Source: Rhodoferax potami (GTDB taxonomy: Bacteria > Pseudomonadota > Gammaproteobacteria > Burkholderiales > Burkholderiaceae_C). From it: DNA of 64,000 nucleotides. Position 1 is the first letter of the stretch. Every line of letters starts with the position of its first letter. The notes beneath the pieces are model-generated. The model saw only the letters and a list, made by a program, of their open reading frames with translations. It searched no databases and was not told where the DNA came from. Shown piece by piece: positions 35,049-44,462 of the stretch. The position numbers and the translations under genes are program-made. The stretch covers positions 3,059,001 to 3,123,000 of the forward strand of contig NZ_JAVBIK010000001.1 of the NCBI RefSeq assembly GCF_032193805.1, in the 5' to 3' direction.

Positions 35049-37631
35049 ATGTTGCAAGCTTACCGTGACCATGTGGCTGAACGCGCTGCGTTGGGCATTC
35101 CCCCCCTGCCTTTGTCTGCCAAGCAGACGGGCGAATTGATCGAGTTGCTCAAGGCGCCCCCCGCTGGCGAAGAGGCAACTCTCGTCGAACTGATTACCCA
35201 CCGCGTGCCTGCTGGTGTGGACGATGCCGCCAAGGTCAAAGCCAGCTACCTGGCTGCTGTGGCCCACGGCACTGAAAAGTGCGCCTTGATCTCCCGCGCC
35301 CGCGCGACCGAACTGTTGGGCACCATGCTGGGCGGCTACAACATCAGCCCTATGGTCGATTTGTTGGACGACGCGGCAGTGGCTGCAGAAGCCGCTGAAG
35401 GCCTGAAGAAAACTTTGCTGATGTTCGACCAGTTCCATGACGTCAAGGAAAAGGCTGACAAGGGCAATACCTTTGCCAAGGCTGTGCTGCAAAGCTGGGC
35501 CGATGCCGAGTGGTTTACCAGCCGCCCTGAAGTGCCCAAGTCCATCACCGTCAGCATTTTCAAAGTCGCCGGTGAGATCAACACCGACGACCTGTCTCCT
35601 GCACCCGACGCCTGGAGCCGCCCTGACATTCCTTTGCACGCGCTGGCAATGCACAAGAATGCCCGCCCCGGCATTACCCCTGAAGAAGATGGCAAGCGTG
35701 GCCCGGTCAAGTTCCTCGAAGACTTGCGCGCGAAGGGTAATCTCGTAGCCTACGTGGGCGATGTGGTGGGCACTGGTTCGTCGCGCAAGTCTGCGACCAA
35801 CTCCGTGTTGTGGTTTACCGGCGAGGACATTCCGTTTGTCCCCAACAAGCGTTTCGGTGGAGTCTGCTTGGGCGGCAAAATCGCGCCGATTTTCTACAAC
35901 ACCATGGAAGACTCCGGCGCGCTGCCGATTGAGTTGGATGTGAGCCAAATGGCCATGGGCGATGTGGTGGAACTGCGTCCCTATGACGGTAAAGCTTTCA
36001 AGGACGGCAAAGAAATCGCATCTTTCGAAGTCAAGAGCGAAGTGCTGTTTGACGAAGTGCGCGCTGGTGGCCGTATCCCCTTGATCATCGGCCGTGGCTT
36101 GACTGCCAAAGCCCGTGAAGCGTTGGGTCTGAAGCCTTCCACATTGTTCCGCCTGCCCCAGAACCCTGCGGATACCAAGAAGGGTTTCAGCTTGGCCCAG
36201 AAGATGGTCGGTCGTGCCTGCGGTTTGCCCGAAGGCCAAGGCGTTCGCCCCGGTACTTATTGCGAGCCCAAGATGACCTCCGTCGGCTCGCAAGATACTA
36301 CCGGCCCGATGACCCGCGACGAGCTGAAGGACTTGGCTTGCCTGGGCTTCTCTGCCGACTTGGTGATGCAGTCTTTCTGCCACACCGCGGCTTACCCCAA
36401 GCCCGTGGATGTGAAGATGCACCACGAGCTGCCTGACTTCATCAGCACCCGTGGCGGCATCAGCTTGCGCCCCGGTGACGGTGTGATCCACTCCTGGCTC
36501 AACCGCCTATTGTTGCCTGACACCGTGGGCACTGGTGGCGACAGCCACACCCGTTTCCCTATCGGTATCAGCTTCCCCGCAGGTTCTGGTCTGGTGGCGT
36601 TTGCTGCAGCAACTGGCGTGATGCCTTTGGATATGCCTGAGTCGGTGTTGGTGCGCTTCAAGGGCAAGATGCAGCCTGGCGTGACCCTGCGCGATTTGGT
36701 GAACGCGATTCCCTTGTACGCGATCAAGGCCGGCCTGCTGACCGTCGAGAAGAAGGGCAAGAAGAACATCTTCTCCGGCCGCATCCTCGAAATCGAAGGT
36801 TTGCCAGACCTGAAGGTTGAGCAGGCGTTTGAGTTGTCCGATGCGTCTGCCGAACGCTCTGCCGCAGGCTGCACTGTGCATCTGAACAAAGAGCCGATCA
36901 TTGAGTACGTCAACAGCAACATCACCATGATGAAGTGGATGATTGCCAATGGTTACTCTGATGCACGTACCTTGGCCCGCCGTATCGCAGCTCAGGAAGC
37001 CTGGCTCAAGAACCCCGAGTTGCTCAAGGGCGACGCGGATGCGGAGTACGCAGCTGTTATCGAGATCGACTTGGCCGACATCCACGAACCAATCGTGGCA
37101 TGCCCCAACGATCCGGACGATGTGAAGACATTGGCTGAAGTTGCTGGTGCCAAGATCGATGAAGTGTTCATCGGCTCTTGCATGACCAACATCGGCCACT
37201 TCCGTGCAGCGTCCAAGCTGATGGAAGGCAAGCGCGATATTCCGGTCAAGCTGTGGATTGCACCGCCCACCAAGATGGATGCCAAGCAACTGAGCGACGA
37301 AGGCCACTATGGTGTTCTGGGTGGCGCAGGTGCCCGTATGGAAATGCCGGGCTGCAGCTTGTGTATGGGTAACCAAGCACAGGTGAAAGAGGGCGCGACC
37401 GTGTTCTCTACCTCCACCCGCAACTTCCCGAACCGCTTGGGCAAGAACAGCAATGTTTACCTCGGTTCTGCCGAACTGGCCGCCATCGCTTCCAAGCTAG
37501 GCCGCATTCCTACCAAGGAAGAGTATCTGGCGGACATGGGTGTACTGACTGCGGCCAGCGACAAGGTGTACCAGTACCTGAACTTTGACAAGATCAGCGA
37601 CTACACCGAGTCCGCTGCAACTGTGAAGTAA
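35049..37631 (+). CDS. acnB: Aconitate hydratase B
   Basis: Isomerises citrate to isocitrate. 860 residues, normal for AcnB, with N-terminal HEAT-like domain and swivel domain before the catalytic domains. Cluster cysteines are in [12 protein letters not shown] and [15 protein letters not shown] 35049 is preferred over GTG 35043 because AAGGAG (35036-35041) sits seven bases before ATG. Ends at a strong terminator. Confidence 0.97.
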   Translation: MLQAYRDHVAERAALGIPPLPLSAKQTGELIELLKAPPAGEEATLVELITHRVPAGVDDAAKVKASYLAAVAHGTEKCALISRARATELLGTMLGGYNISPMVDLLDDAAVAAEAAEGLKKTLLMFDQFHDVKEKADKGNTFAKAVLQSWADAEWFTSRPEVPKSITVSIFKVAGEINTDDLSPAPDAWSRPDIPLHALAMHKNARPGITPEEDGKRGPVKFLEDLRAKGNLVAYVGDVVGTGSSRKSATNSVLWFTGEDIPFVPNKRFGGVCLGGKIAPIFYNTMEDSGALPIELDVSQMAMGDVVELRPYDGKAFKDGKEIASFEVKSEVLFDEVRAGGRIPLIIGRGLTAKAREALGLKPSTLFRLPQNPADTKKGFSLAQKMVGRACGLPEGQGVRPGTYCEPKMTSVGSQDTTGPMTRDELKDLACLGFSADLVMQSFCHTAAYPKPVDVKMHHELPDFISTRGGISLRPGDGVIHSWLNRLLLPDTVGTGGDSHTRFPIGISFPAGSGLVAFAAATGVMPLDMPESVLVRFKGKMQPGVTLRDLVNAIPLYAIKAGLLTVEKKGKKNIFSGRILEIEGLPDLKVEQAFELSDASAERSAAGCTVHLNKEPIIEYVNSNITMMKWMIANGYSDARTLARRIAAQEAWLKNPELLKGDADAEYAAVIEIDLADIHEPIVACPNDPDDVKTLAEVAGAKIDEVFIGSCMTNIGHFRAASKLMEGKRDIPVKLWIAPPTKMDAKQLSDEGHYGVLGGAGARMEMPGCSLCMGNQAQVKEGATVFSTSTRNFPNRLGKNSNVYLGSAELAAIASKLGRIPTKEEYLADMGVLTAASDKVYQYLNFDKISDYTESAATVK

Positions 37632-37665
37632 TCAGACAACCAGGTGCTTCGGCGCCATGGGCTAC

Positions 37666-37700
37666 AAAAGCCTCGCAACTCCGGTTGCGGGGCTTTTTTT
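37666..37700 (+). terminator. Intrinsic terminator after acnB
   Basis: Stem AAGCCTCGCAAC / GTTGCGGGGCTT around TCCG with one mismatch, followed by a T run. Confidence 0.92.
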
Positions 37701-37765
37701 ATGGGGTGTTTTGGTGGTGTTGAGGGTAGGTCTAACGCCCTGCAAACTGTAGGGCTGTAGCCGGT

Positions 37766-37771
37766 TAAACT
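37766..37771 (+). promoter_or_regulatory. -10 box of DUF47-pit operon
   Basis: TAAACT, identical to the mdh -10. It would place transcription start near 37778. No good -35 is visible. Confidence 0.4.
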
Positions 37772-37788
37772 CGCGGGCATTCTTCGAT

Positions 37789-37810
37789 TAGTCACAAGAC
37801 TGTCATATTT
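37789..37810 (+). promoter_or_regulatory. Candidate Pho box before DUF47-pit
   Basis: Two 11-bp direct repeats, TAGTCACAAGA and CTGTCATATTT, share GTCAYA in the same register, as in PhoB sites (CTGTCATAWAW-type). It lies downstream of the likely -10 and 20 bases before ATG, a position suited to repression. Confidence 0.55.
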
Positions 37811-37830
37811 AACCGTTAGGAGCCCCCCGC

Positions 37831-38478
37831 ATGTTCTTTGGAAAGCTGTTGCCTCGCGAAGGCAATTTTTTTGAGATGTTCAATCAGCATGCTGATCGCA
37901 TCGTGGAGGCGGCCCAGGCGTTTTCCAGGTTGGTAGCCAATTACAGCGACGCGGATCTGCGTGCCAAATACAACCAGGAAGTCGACGACGCAGAGCGTGC
38001 GGCAGACCGTGTGACGCACGAAGTCAACAAAGCGATCCACATCACGTTCATCACGCCCATCGATCGCGAGCAGATCCACTCCCTCATCAACACCATGGAT
38101 GACGTGGCAGACCTGATTCAGGACTCTGCGGAGACGATGGCGCTATACGACGTGCGCGTCATGACCGAAGAAATTGTTCGACTCACCGATTTGAGCGTCA
38201 AATGCTGTGAGCGCTTGCGGGATGCGGTGCGATTGCTGTCGGATATTGCGGACCATGCCACTGCAGAGGCTGCGCTGAAGACCTGCGAAGAAATCGATCG
38301 TCTGGAGTCAGATGCCGATCGCGTGATGCGCACCGCCATGAGCAAGTTGTTCCGTGAGCAAGAGGATGTGCGTGAACTCATCAAGCTCAAGGCCATTTAC
38401 GAGCTGCTGGAAACCATCACCGACAAGTGTGAAGACGTGGCCAATGTGATCGAGGGCATCATCCTCGAGAACTCCTGA
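37831..38478 (+). CDS. DUF47 (PhoU-like) Pit accessory protein
   Basis: Helical cytoplasmic protein of 215 residues with the DUF47/PhoU-like pattern: FFEMFNQHADRIVEAAQAFS at the N-terminus, ITFITPIDREQIHSLINTMD in the middle and YELLETITDKCEDVANVIEG at the end. Such proteins sit upstream of pit genes and regulate or assist low-affinity phosphate uptake. pit follows after 22 bases. A Pho-box candidate overlaps the leader. Confidence 0.93.
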   Translation: MFFGKLLPREGNFFEMFNQHADRIVEAAQAFSRLVANYSDADLRAKYNQEVDDAERAADRVTHEVNKAIHITFITPIDREQIHSLINTMDDVADLIQDSAETMALYDVRVMTEEIVRLTDLSVKCCERLRDAVRLLSDIADHATAEAALKTCEEIDRLESDADRVMRTAMSKLFREQEDVRELIKLKAIYELLETITDKCEDVANVIEGIILENS

Positions 38479-38500
38479 TCGACAGCGCGGGTTCATAACG

Positions 38501-39511
38501 ATGGAACAAGTCCAGACAGCCTTATGGGTGGTAGCTCTGTTGGTGGCGCTCGCATTGGCGTTCGACTTCATGAATGGTTTTCATGATGCAGCGAACTCGA
38601 TTGCCACAGTGGTCTCCACCGGCGTGCTCAAGCCGGGCCAAGCGGTCATTTTTGCCGCATTTTTTAACTTTATTGCGATCTTTATCTTCCACCTAAGCGT
38701 CGCCGCGACCGTGGGCAAGGGTATCGTGCAGCCAGGTGTGGTGGACACCCATGTGGTGTTTGGTGCCCTGGTCGGTGCGATCACATGGAACGTCATTACC
38801 TGGTACTACGGCATTCCCAGCAGCTCTTCGCACGCCTTGATTGGCGGCATCGTCGGCGCGGTCATTGCCAAGGCCGGTGTCAGTGCATTGATCTCAGCGG
38901 GCATTATGAAAACGGTGGCATTCATTTTTGTCTCGCCGCTGCTGGGCTTTACGCTGGGGTCCGTCATGATGGTGGTGGTCGCTTGGACCTTCAGGCGTAT
39001 GCGTCCGTCAAGGATCGATAAGTGGTTCCGTCGCTTGCAGCTGGTGAGCGCGGGCGCATATAGCTTGGGTCATGGCGGCAACGATGCCCAAAAAACGATT
39101 GGCATTATCTGGATGATGTTGATCGCCACAGGCTATGTGCTTCCGACGGAGAGTGCGCCGCCTACATGGACCATCGTGTCCTGCTATGCAGCCATTGGGG
39201 CTGGCACCATGTTTGGTGGCTGGCGCATTGTGCGAACCATGGGGCAGAAAATTACCAAGCTCAAGCCGGTAGGGGGCTTTTGCGCGGAGACCGGCGGCGC
39301 TTTGACACTGTTTCTCGCAACCGCATTGGGCGTGCCGGTTTCCACGACGCACACCATTACAGGGGCGATTGTGGGTGTGGGTTCAACGCAGCGCGCGAGC
39401 GCGGTGCGTTGGGGTGTGGCAGGAAACATCGTGTGGGCGTGGGTGCTGACGATTCCTGCCGCTGCGTTTGTCGCAGCTATTGCCTACTGGGTCAGTCTGC
39501 AGATTTTTTGA
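38501..39511 (+). CDS. pit: Low-affinity inorganic phosphate transporter (Pit)
   Basis: Integral membrane phosphate/cation symporter, 336 residues with about ten helices. The two family repeats are visible in GFHDAANSIATVVSTGVL and LGHGGNDAQKTIGIIWMM. Cotranscribed with the DUF47 gene. The last 20 bases overlap the convergent TM2-domain gene. Confidence 0.95.
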   Translation: MEQVQTALWVVALLVALALAFDFMNGFHDAANSIATVVSTGVLKPGQAVIFAAFFNFIAIFIFHLSVAATVGKGIVQPGVVDTHVVFGALVGAITWNVITWYYGIPSSSSHALIGGIVGAVIAKAGVSALISAGIMKTVAFIFVSPLLGFTLGSVMMVVVAWTFRRMRPSRIDKWFRRLQLVSAGAYSLGHGGNDAQKTIGIIWMMLIATGYVLPTESAPPTWTIVSCYAAIGAGTMFGGWRIVRTMGQKITKLKPVGGFCAETGGALTLFLATALGVPVSTTHTITGAIVGVGSTQRASAVRWGVAGNIVWAWVLTIPAAAFVAAIAYWVSLQIF

Positions 39512-39959
39512 CCTCAGCGGTGGGTGGCGTACTCTGGCTAGGCTGCATTTGGTACTCAAAAGAGCGCTGAATGCCGAATGCCAGAGTCGCCATCAACACC
39601 GTGGTCCCCAGGCCCAAAGCCGCTACAAGGCCTACCACCGTCATCCAATGGGTCTCACCTTGGGGTGCGTCAGGTGCCTGTGGGTTGAATTGTTGATTCC
39701 ATTTTTCAGCACTCATCAGCCCGTACACAATGGCATTGAGCGCGCAGGCCGCGAGGGTGAGACCTAGCAGTGGCATCAATAACCAACTCCCCTGGTCGTC
39801 TACCCCAAAGCTGCGTGCCCGCCACACTCCGTAACTACCCAGCAAGGTGGGCAGGGGCAGTAACTTGGCCCAAACGTCATATCGGCCGAGGTAAAGCCTG
39901 TGCAGGCCCAACGCACCGACGGTCAGGGTCAGCCAAACGGCCCAGGTTTTGCTTTTCAT
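39492..39959 (-). CDS. TM2-domain membrane protein
   Basis: Membrane protein of 155 residues from ATG 39959. The N-terminal TM2 domain reads LTVGALGLHRLYLGRYDVWA, followed by three more hydrophobic helices and a polar tail. Function unknown. The start overlaps the stop of the acetyltransferase gene (39956-39959), so the two are coupled; a longer ORF upstream in this frame is only the mirror of that gene. Confidence 0.82.
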   Translation of the reverse strand: MKSKTWAVWLTLTVGALGLHRLYLGRYDVWAKLLPLPTLLGSYGVWRARSFGVDDQGSWLLMPLLGLTLAACALNAIVYGLMSAEKWNQQFNPQAPDAPQGETHWMTVVGLVAALGLGTTVLMATLAFGIQRSFEYQMQPSQSTPPTAEVKKSAD

Positions 39960-40489
39960 ACGCGGACGTCTACCGGTGCAGTAGAGTTCCCAGCGCCGAT
40001 GCTTTTTTCCATGAGCACAATGTCCAGCCAACGTTCGAACTTCCAACCGCAAGCCCCGATCACACCCGCATGCCGGTAGCCGCAACTGGCGTGCACGCCA
40101 ATGGAGCCGCGGTTCTCAGAGTCGCCGATAACGGCGATTAACTTGCGAACGCCACAGCGCTCCGCCTGAGCCATAAGTTCGGTGAGCAATAACTTGCCCA
40201 GCCCTTTGCCGTGGGCCTCAGGCGCGAGGTAAATCGAGTCCTCCGCGGAGAAGCGATAAGCGGGCCGTGGTTTGAACCAGTTGCAATAGGCAAACCCGAT
40301 GACGTTGCCATCGACTTCTGCCACCAGATAGGGGAGTGCTTTGGACAGCACATCTGCGCGACGCCCTTTCATGTCTTCCTCGGTGGGTGGAGTGGTTTCG
40401 AAAGTCCCTGTTCCCGTCAGCACGTGGTGCGCATAAATGGAGGTAATTGCGGAGATATCGGCTTCAGTGCTGGGGCGGATTTTGGTCAT
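39956..40489 (-). CDS. GNAT acetyltransferase, phosphinothricin-acetyltransferase-like
   Basis: N-acetyltransferase of 177 residues. The N-terminus IRPSTEADISAITSIYAHHV and the TGTGTFETTPPTEEDM segment are characteristic of the Pat/Bar-like and YncA (MnaT) group; the acetyl-CoA loop is APEAHGKGLGKLLLTEL. These enzymes acetylate phosphinothricin, methionine sulfone/sulfoximine or similar amino-acid analogues; the substrate is not determined. Its start region overlaps the divergent rpsP promoter. Confidence 0.87.
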   Translation of the reverse strand: MTKIRPSTEADISAITSIYAHHVLTGTGTFETTPPTEEDMKGRRADVLSKALPYLVAEVDGNVIGFAYCNWFKPRPAYRFSAEDSIYLAPEAHGKGLGKLLLTELMAQAERCGVRKLIAVIGDSENRGSIGVHASCGYRHAGVIGACGWKFERWLDIVLMEKSIGAGNSTAPVDVRV

Positions 40490-40509
40490 GAGTAGGAAAA
40501 CGTTATAAT
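40482..40509 (+). promoter_or_regulatory. rpsP: rpsP operon promoter
   Basis: -35 TTGGTC (40482-40487), 16-base spacer, perfect -10 TATAAT (40504-40509). Leader to rpsP is about 90 bases and contains a 7-bp stem ACTGGCC/GGTCAGT near 40530-40550. Confidence 0.8.
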
Positions 40510-40606
40510 GGAGGGCTATTCAGAGTGTCACTGGCCGGGTGGTCAGTTGCGTGTCTCAAGCTCTGAGTTCAAGGCTGAATTCTCTCAGCTACCCAAAGGA
40601 TAAATC

Positions 40607-40858
40607 ATGGTCGTCATTCGACTCGCTCGTGGTGGTGCAAAAGCTCGCCCGTTTTTCAATATTGTGATTGCTGACAAGCGTAGCCGCCGTGACGGCCGCT
40701 TCATCGAGCGCATCGGGTTCTACAACCCTATCGCCAAGGCAAATGAAGAAAGCATTCGTATTGCGCAAGACCGCTTGACCTACTGGCAAGGCGTCGGCGC
40801 ACAAGCTTCTCCTACCGTGGAGCGTTTGATCAGCCAAGCTGCTAAAAAAGCCGCTTAA
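40607..40858 (+). CDS. rpsP: Ribosomal protein S16
   Basis: 30S subunit protein of 83 residues with the family start [20 protein letters not shown] and [15 protein letters not shown]. First gene of rpsP-rimM-trmD-rplS. Confidence 0.98.
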   Translation: MVVIRLARGGAKARPFFNIVIADKRSRRDGRFIERIGFYNPIAKANEESIRIAQDRLTYWQGVGAQASPTVERLISQAAKKAA

Positions 40859-40908
40859 TGATCACACCGGTGCGCCGCTGTGAAGCGGAGCACCGGTAGA
40901 TACCTCTC

Positions 40909-41478
40909 ATGACTATGCTCCCTGGACTCGAAGCCGCTAGCCTGCCGGCAGACGCTATTGAAGTCGGGCGGATTGCAGATGCGTGGGGTATCAAAGGCTG
41001 GTTCAAGGTCTTGCCCTACAGCGCAAACCCTGAGGCGTTGTTCGCCGCCCGCCAATGGTTTTTATTGCCGACTGAAAAAGGCCCGCAGCCTTTTACCGGT
41101 GCTGCAAGCATCTCAGTCAAAGAATCTAAAGTGCACTCTGATTCCGTGGTCGCTTGCGTCCAAGGCATTGGCGATCGCACCGATGCCGAAGCCCTGAAAG
41201 GTTCGCGCATCTTTATTTCCCGTGCCGCATTTCCTGCCGCCGCTATCGATGAGTTTTACTGGGTCGATTTGATGGGCTTGGAAGTCATCAACCGCGAGCA
41301 AGAAAACTTGGGCACGGTCAAAGAGTTGCTGTCCACGGGGCCACAAACGGTGCTGGTCATTGAGTCGGTTCAAGACGGTAAACCCGTTGAACGCATGATC
41401 CCCTTTGTGTCAGCCTACATCGACGATGTGAGTCTGCCGACCAAGACCATTCGCGTGGACTGGCAACTGGACTATTGA
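40909..41478 (+). CDS. rimM: 16S rRNA processing protein RimM
   Basis: Assists 30S head maturation by binding S19. 189 residues: N-terminal RimM domain (VGRIADAWGIKGWFKVLPYS) and C-terminal PRC-barrel (FYWVDLMGLEVINREQ, ending IRVDWQLDY). Lies 50 bases after rpsP. Confidence 0.95.
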   Translation: MTMLPGLEAASLPADAIEVGRIADAWGIKGWFKVLPYSANPEALFAARQWFLLPTEKGPQPFTGAASISVKESKVHSDSVVACVQGIGDRTDAEALKGSRIFISRAAFPAAAIDEFYWVDLMGLEVINREQENLGTVKELLSTGPQTVLVIESVQDGKPVERMIPFVSAYIDDVSLPTKTIRVDWQLDY

Positions 41479-41488
41479 GGCGCCCGAC

Positions 41489-42235
41489 GTGCGCTTCGAT
41501 GTCATCACTCTTTTTCCCGAGCTGTTCGCCCCGTTGTTGACGGCGGGTATCACCCGCCGGGCCTATGAAAGCGGCCTCGTCGAGGTATGCTTGCACAACC
41601 CCCGGGACTTCGCGCAAGGCAACTACCGCCGCGTAGACGACAGGCCTTTTGGTGGCGGTCCGGGCATGGTCATGATGGCGGAGCCCTTGGAGGCCACACT
41701 CTTGCATATCCGGGCCCAGCGCTCGGATCAGGCGCCTGTGGTGCTGTTTTCTCCGATTGGCTCCACGCTGAAGCACGAGGGTGTGGAGGCATGGTCGCAG
41801 AGTTCTGGCGCTATTCTTCTGTGCGGGCGCTACGAGGGCATAGACCAGCGCTTTATTGACCGCTATGTCGACCAGCAAATCAGTTTGGGAGACTTCATAT
41901 TGTCCGGTGGCGAGATTGCTGCCATGGCCTTGCTGGATGCGGTGGCACGTTTGCAGCCCGGTGTGCTCACGGATGCCCAAAGTCATCACCAAGACAGTTT
42001 TAACTCTGCTCTGGACGGTCTGCTGGATTGTCCGCACTACACACGCCCGGAAGTATGGTCAGGTGCCCCGGTGCCAGACGTGTTGTTATCAGGGCATCAC
42101 GCCCGTATTGAAGCGTGGCGCCGTCAGCAGCGGCTGGAGCTTACGGCGAATCACAGGCCCGACATTCTGGAACAAGCCCGCAGCAAGGGTCTGATTACCA
42201 AGGCCGATGAGCGGCTTTTGCAGGCCAAAAACTGA
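41489..42235 (+). CDS. trmD: tRNA (guanine37-N1)-methyltransferase
   Basis: SPOUT methyltransferase making m1G37, 248 residues. The trefoil knot segment QISLGDFILSGGEIAAMALL and VDDRPFGGGPGMVMMAEPL are present. The start is GTG 41489, which gives the conserved N-terminus RFDVITLFPELF. Ten bases after rimM. Confidence 0.97.
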   Translation: MRFDVITLFPELFAPLLTAGITRRAYESGLVEVCLHNPRDFAQGNYRRVDDRPFGGGPGMVMMAEPLEATLLHIRAQRSDQAPVVLFSPIGSTLKHEGVEAWSQSSGAILLCGRYEGIDQRFIDRYVDQQISLGDFILSGGEIAAMALLDAVARLQPGVLTDAQSHHQDSFNSALDGLLDCPHYTRPEVWSGAPVPDVLLSGHHARIEAWRRQQRLELTANHRPDILEQARSKGLITKADERLLQAKN

Positions 42236-42247
42236 ACTTGCTATAAT
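42218..42247 (+). promoter_or_regulatory. rplS: Internal promoter for rplS
   Basis: -35 TTGCAG (42218-42223), 18-base spacer, perfect -10 TATAAT (42242-42247), starting inside the end of trmD. The leader carries a GGCACC/GGTGCC hairpin at 42304-42321 shortly before the ribosome-binding site. Confidence 0.75.
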
Positions 42248-42348
42248 AGCGGGCTAACCGATCCTCTGCCCGGCCAGATAGCTAGCCTTTAGGCTTTGAT
42301 ATTGGCACCAATTCCGGTGCCGGCGCGAGCAAGATCACGAAGGAAACC

Positions 42349-42723
42349 ATGAGCAACATCATTCAAGCGCTCGAGCAGGAAGAAATCGCCCGTCTCGGAA
42401 AAACAATCCCCGAATTCGCCCCTGGTGACACCGTCATCGTGAGCGTGAACGTGGTTGAAGGTACACGCAAGCGCGTGCAGGCTTACGAAGGCGTGGTTAT
42501 CGCCAAGCGTAACCGTGGCCTGAACAGCGGCTTTATCGTGCGCAAGATCTCCAGCGGCGAAGGTGTGGAACGTACGTTCCAAACCTACTCCCCTCTGATC
42601 GCCAGCATCGAAGTCAAGCGCCGCGGTGACGTGCGCCGTGCCAAGCTGTACTACCTCCGTGACCGTAGCGGCAAGTCTGCACGTATCAAGGAAAAACTGC
42701 CAGCGAAGAAGACAGCAGCGTAA
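42349..42723 (+). CDS. rplS: Ribosomal protein L19
   Basis: 50S protein at the subunit interface, 124 residues, with [20 protein letters not shown] and the conserved [12 protein letters not shown] end. It has its own promoter and a following terminator. Confidence 0.98.
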   Translation: MSNIIQALEQEEIARLGKTIPEFAPGDTVIVSVNVVEGTRKRVQAYEGVVIAKRNRGLNSGFIVRKISSGEGVERTFQTYSPLIASIEVKRRGDVRRAKLYYLRDRSGKSARIKEKLPAKKTAA

Positions 42724-42744
42724 TCTGCCGTCCGTCTTCATGAG

Positions 42745-42779
42745 AGCCGCCCCGGTGACAAGCTGTGGCGGCTTTTTTC
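42745..42779 (+). terminator. Intrinsic terminator after rplS
   Basis: AGCCGCC (42745-42751) pairs with GGCGGCT (42767-42773), followed by six T. Confidence 0.88.
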
Positions 42780-42791
42780 TTGCCTGCGTGT

Positions 42792-43478
42792 ATGAGTTTA
42801 AAAGCCAAAACCTTGCCATTATTTGATCCGCAGCTGGTGCCTGTGGTGGGTGTCGACAGTCACCTGCAGGCGGTAGACGCAGCGGCGCTGGCACCGCAAG
42901 CGCTGCGCCAGCGTTTTCTAAGTCAGCCCGAGTGGTCGCCAGAGCTGCGCGCTGAGCATCAGTTTTCAGAGCGGGTTCCATCGCATGCATCGGTACTGAT
43001 TCCGGTGATGATGAGGGCAGAGCCCACTGTGTTATTAACGCAGCGTACGGCACATTTGTCGAGTCATTCCGGGCAAATTGCTTTTCCGGGCGGCAAGGCG
43101 GATGCCTCCGACGCGGATGCGATCGCTACCGCTTTGCGCGAGGCGCATGAAGAAGTGGGGTTGGAACCCCAGTTTGCTGAAGTGCTGGGCACCCTGCCGC
43201 ACTACACCACGGGCAGTGCCTTTGTCGTGACGCCGGTCGTCGCCTTGATTTCACCGGAGGTTCGACTTTGCGCGAATCCGGACGAGGTGGCGCATGTGTT
43301 CGAGGTGCCCTTGGCGTTCCTGATGGATCCGGCCAACCACCGTCGTCATCAGGTGGAGTGGGATGGTGCCACCCGCGAATGGTTTTCGATGCCATTCCAA
43401 GACTCACAAGCCGAGTGGTTTATTTGGGGGGCAACAGCGGGCATGTTGCGCAACTTCTACCGCTTCCTCCGTGCTTGA
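42792..43478 (+). CDS. NUDIX CoA pyrophosphatase (NudL/NUDT7-like)
   Basis: Hydrolase of 228 residues from ATG 42792. It has the CoA-pyrophosphatase signature LLTQRTAHLSSHSGQIAFPG before the Nudix box, and the box itself GGKADASDADAIATALREAH followed by EEVGL. Such enzymes cleave CoA and its derivatives into phosphopantetheine products and 3',5'-ADP. An ORF start at 42765 lies in the rplS terminator and is not used. Confidence 0.9.
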   Translation: MSLKAKTLPLFDPQLVPVVGVDSHLQAVDAAALAPQALRQRFLSQPEWSPELRAEHQFSERVPSHASVLIPVMMRAEPTVLLTQRTAHLSSHSGQIAFPGGKADASDADAIATALREAHEEVGLEPQFAEVLGTLPHYTTGSAFVVTPVVALISPEVRLCANPDEVAHVFEVPLAFLMDPANHRRHQVEWDGATREWFSMPFQDSQAEWFIWGATAGMLRNFYRFLRA

Positions 43479-43495
43479 AACCGCTTCGCGCTGGG

Positions 43496-43510
43496 TATGA
43501 TTGCTCCATG
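43496..43510 (+). promoter_or_regulatory. -10 box six bases before CobD-like ATG
   Basis: TATGAT (43496-43501) then six bases then ATG 43508. This spacing places the transcript start at or next to the start codon. Confidence 0.5.
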
Positions 43511-44425
43511 AGTTTTATCTCCATATTGTTGGCACTCTTGCTGGAGCAAGCGAAGCCCTTACCCCAAGTGAACCCGGTGCACAACGCAGTGCGCAATTGG
43601 GTGCGCTGGGTGATCAAGAACTTCGATGCCGGTGCCTCCAAACATGCGTGGCTGGCTTGGATTTTGGCGGCAGCCGGGCCTACGCTCATCGTCTTGGCGG
43701 TTCACTGGGCCTTGGTGTTGCAGTTGGGTTGGGCGGCCGCTGCCGTTTGGAATGTGCTGGTGTTGTATGCGACCCTGGGTTTCAGGCAATTCAGCCACCA
43801 TTTCACCCAAATCCGCGACGCCCTGTTGGCCGGCGACGAAGATGCGGCACGTGCTGCGTTGGCGCAATGGAAACGCATTGACGCCAGTGAGTTGCCTCGC
43901 AGTGAGATCGTGCGCCACGTCATCGAACACTCGGTATTGAGCGCGCACCGCCATGTCTTCGGTGTGTTCGTCTGGTACTCGATATTGGCTGCTTTGGGGT
44001 TGGGGCCTGCAGGCGCGGTGTTTTACCGGGTGAGCGAGTATCTGGCCTTGTTTGCCAAAAGAGCGCCCCGGCCGGAGCTGCCGCCGGTGAGCGACGCCGT
44101 TCGCGCCCAGGCTTTGCGTTGCTGGGAATTGGTGGATTGGCTGCCCGCACGCGTGACCGCACTGAGTTTTGCCTTTGTCGGCAGCTTTGAAGATGCGGTC
44201 GACAGTTGGCGCCGCCATGCCGCAGCACACCCCTTGGACAACGACGGAGTGGTCCTTGCCGCGACGGCCGGCGCTGTGAATGTGCGCTTGGGGGAGGAGG
44301 GCATCACCGAAGGCCTGACGCCGGAGCCCGCCCACCTGCGCGCGGTGGTCGGCCTGGTATGGCGCACCGTCGTGATGTGGATGGTGTTCCTGGCACTGTT
44401 GTCGCTGGCGCGGTTGATCGGCTAG
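43508..44425 (+). CDS. CobD/CbiB-family membrane protein
   Basis: Membrane protein of 305 residues from ATG 43508, with helices near the N-terminus, at about 45-85, 145-170 and at the C-terminus. Start MSFISILLALLLEQAKPLPQ, and AGDEDAARAALAQWKRIDAS then SEIVRHVIEHSVLSAHRHVF, fit the CobD/CbiB-like proteins common in Burkholderiales, which also resemble AmpE. True CobD makes adenosylcobinamide phosphate; with no other cobalamin gene nearby this role is doubtful. A longer ORF from 43268 is not used because it overlaps the NUDIX gene. Confidence 0.8.
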   Translation: MSFISILLALLLEQAKPLPQVNPVHNAVRNWVRWVIKNFDAGASKHAWLAWILAAAGPTLIVLAVHWALVLQLGWAAAAVWNVLVLYATLGFRQFSHHFTQIRDALLAGDEDAARAALAQWKRIDASELPRSEIVRHVIEHSVLSAHRHVFGVFVWYSILAALGLGPAGAVFYRVSEYLALFAKRAPRPELPPVSDAVRAQALRCWELVDWLPARVTALSFAFVGSFEDAVDSWRRHAAAHPLDNDGVVLAATAGAVNVRLGEEGITEGLTPEPAHLRAVVGLVWRTVVMWMVFLALLSLARLIG

Positions 44426-44462
44426 GCCGCTGTTGCCTGGTCGGCCATGCTGGCCGCCAGAT

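Noticed and set aside
35022-36491. 489-codon open frame opposite acnB
   Set aside because: Antisense shadow of acnB with no recognisable domain.
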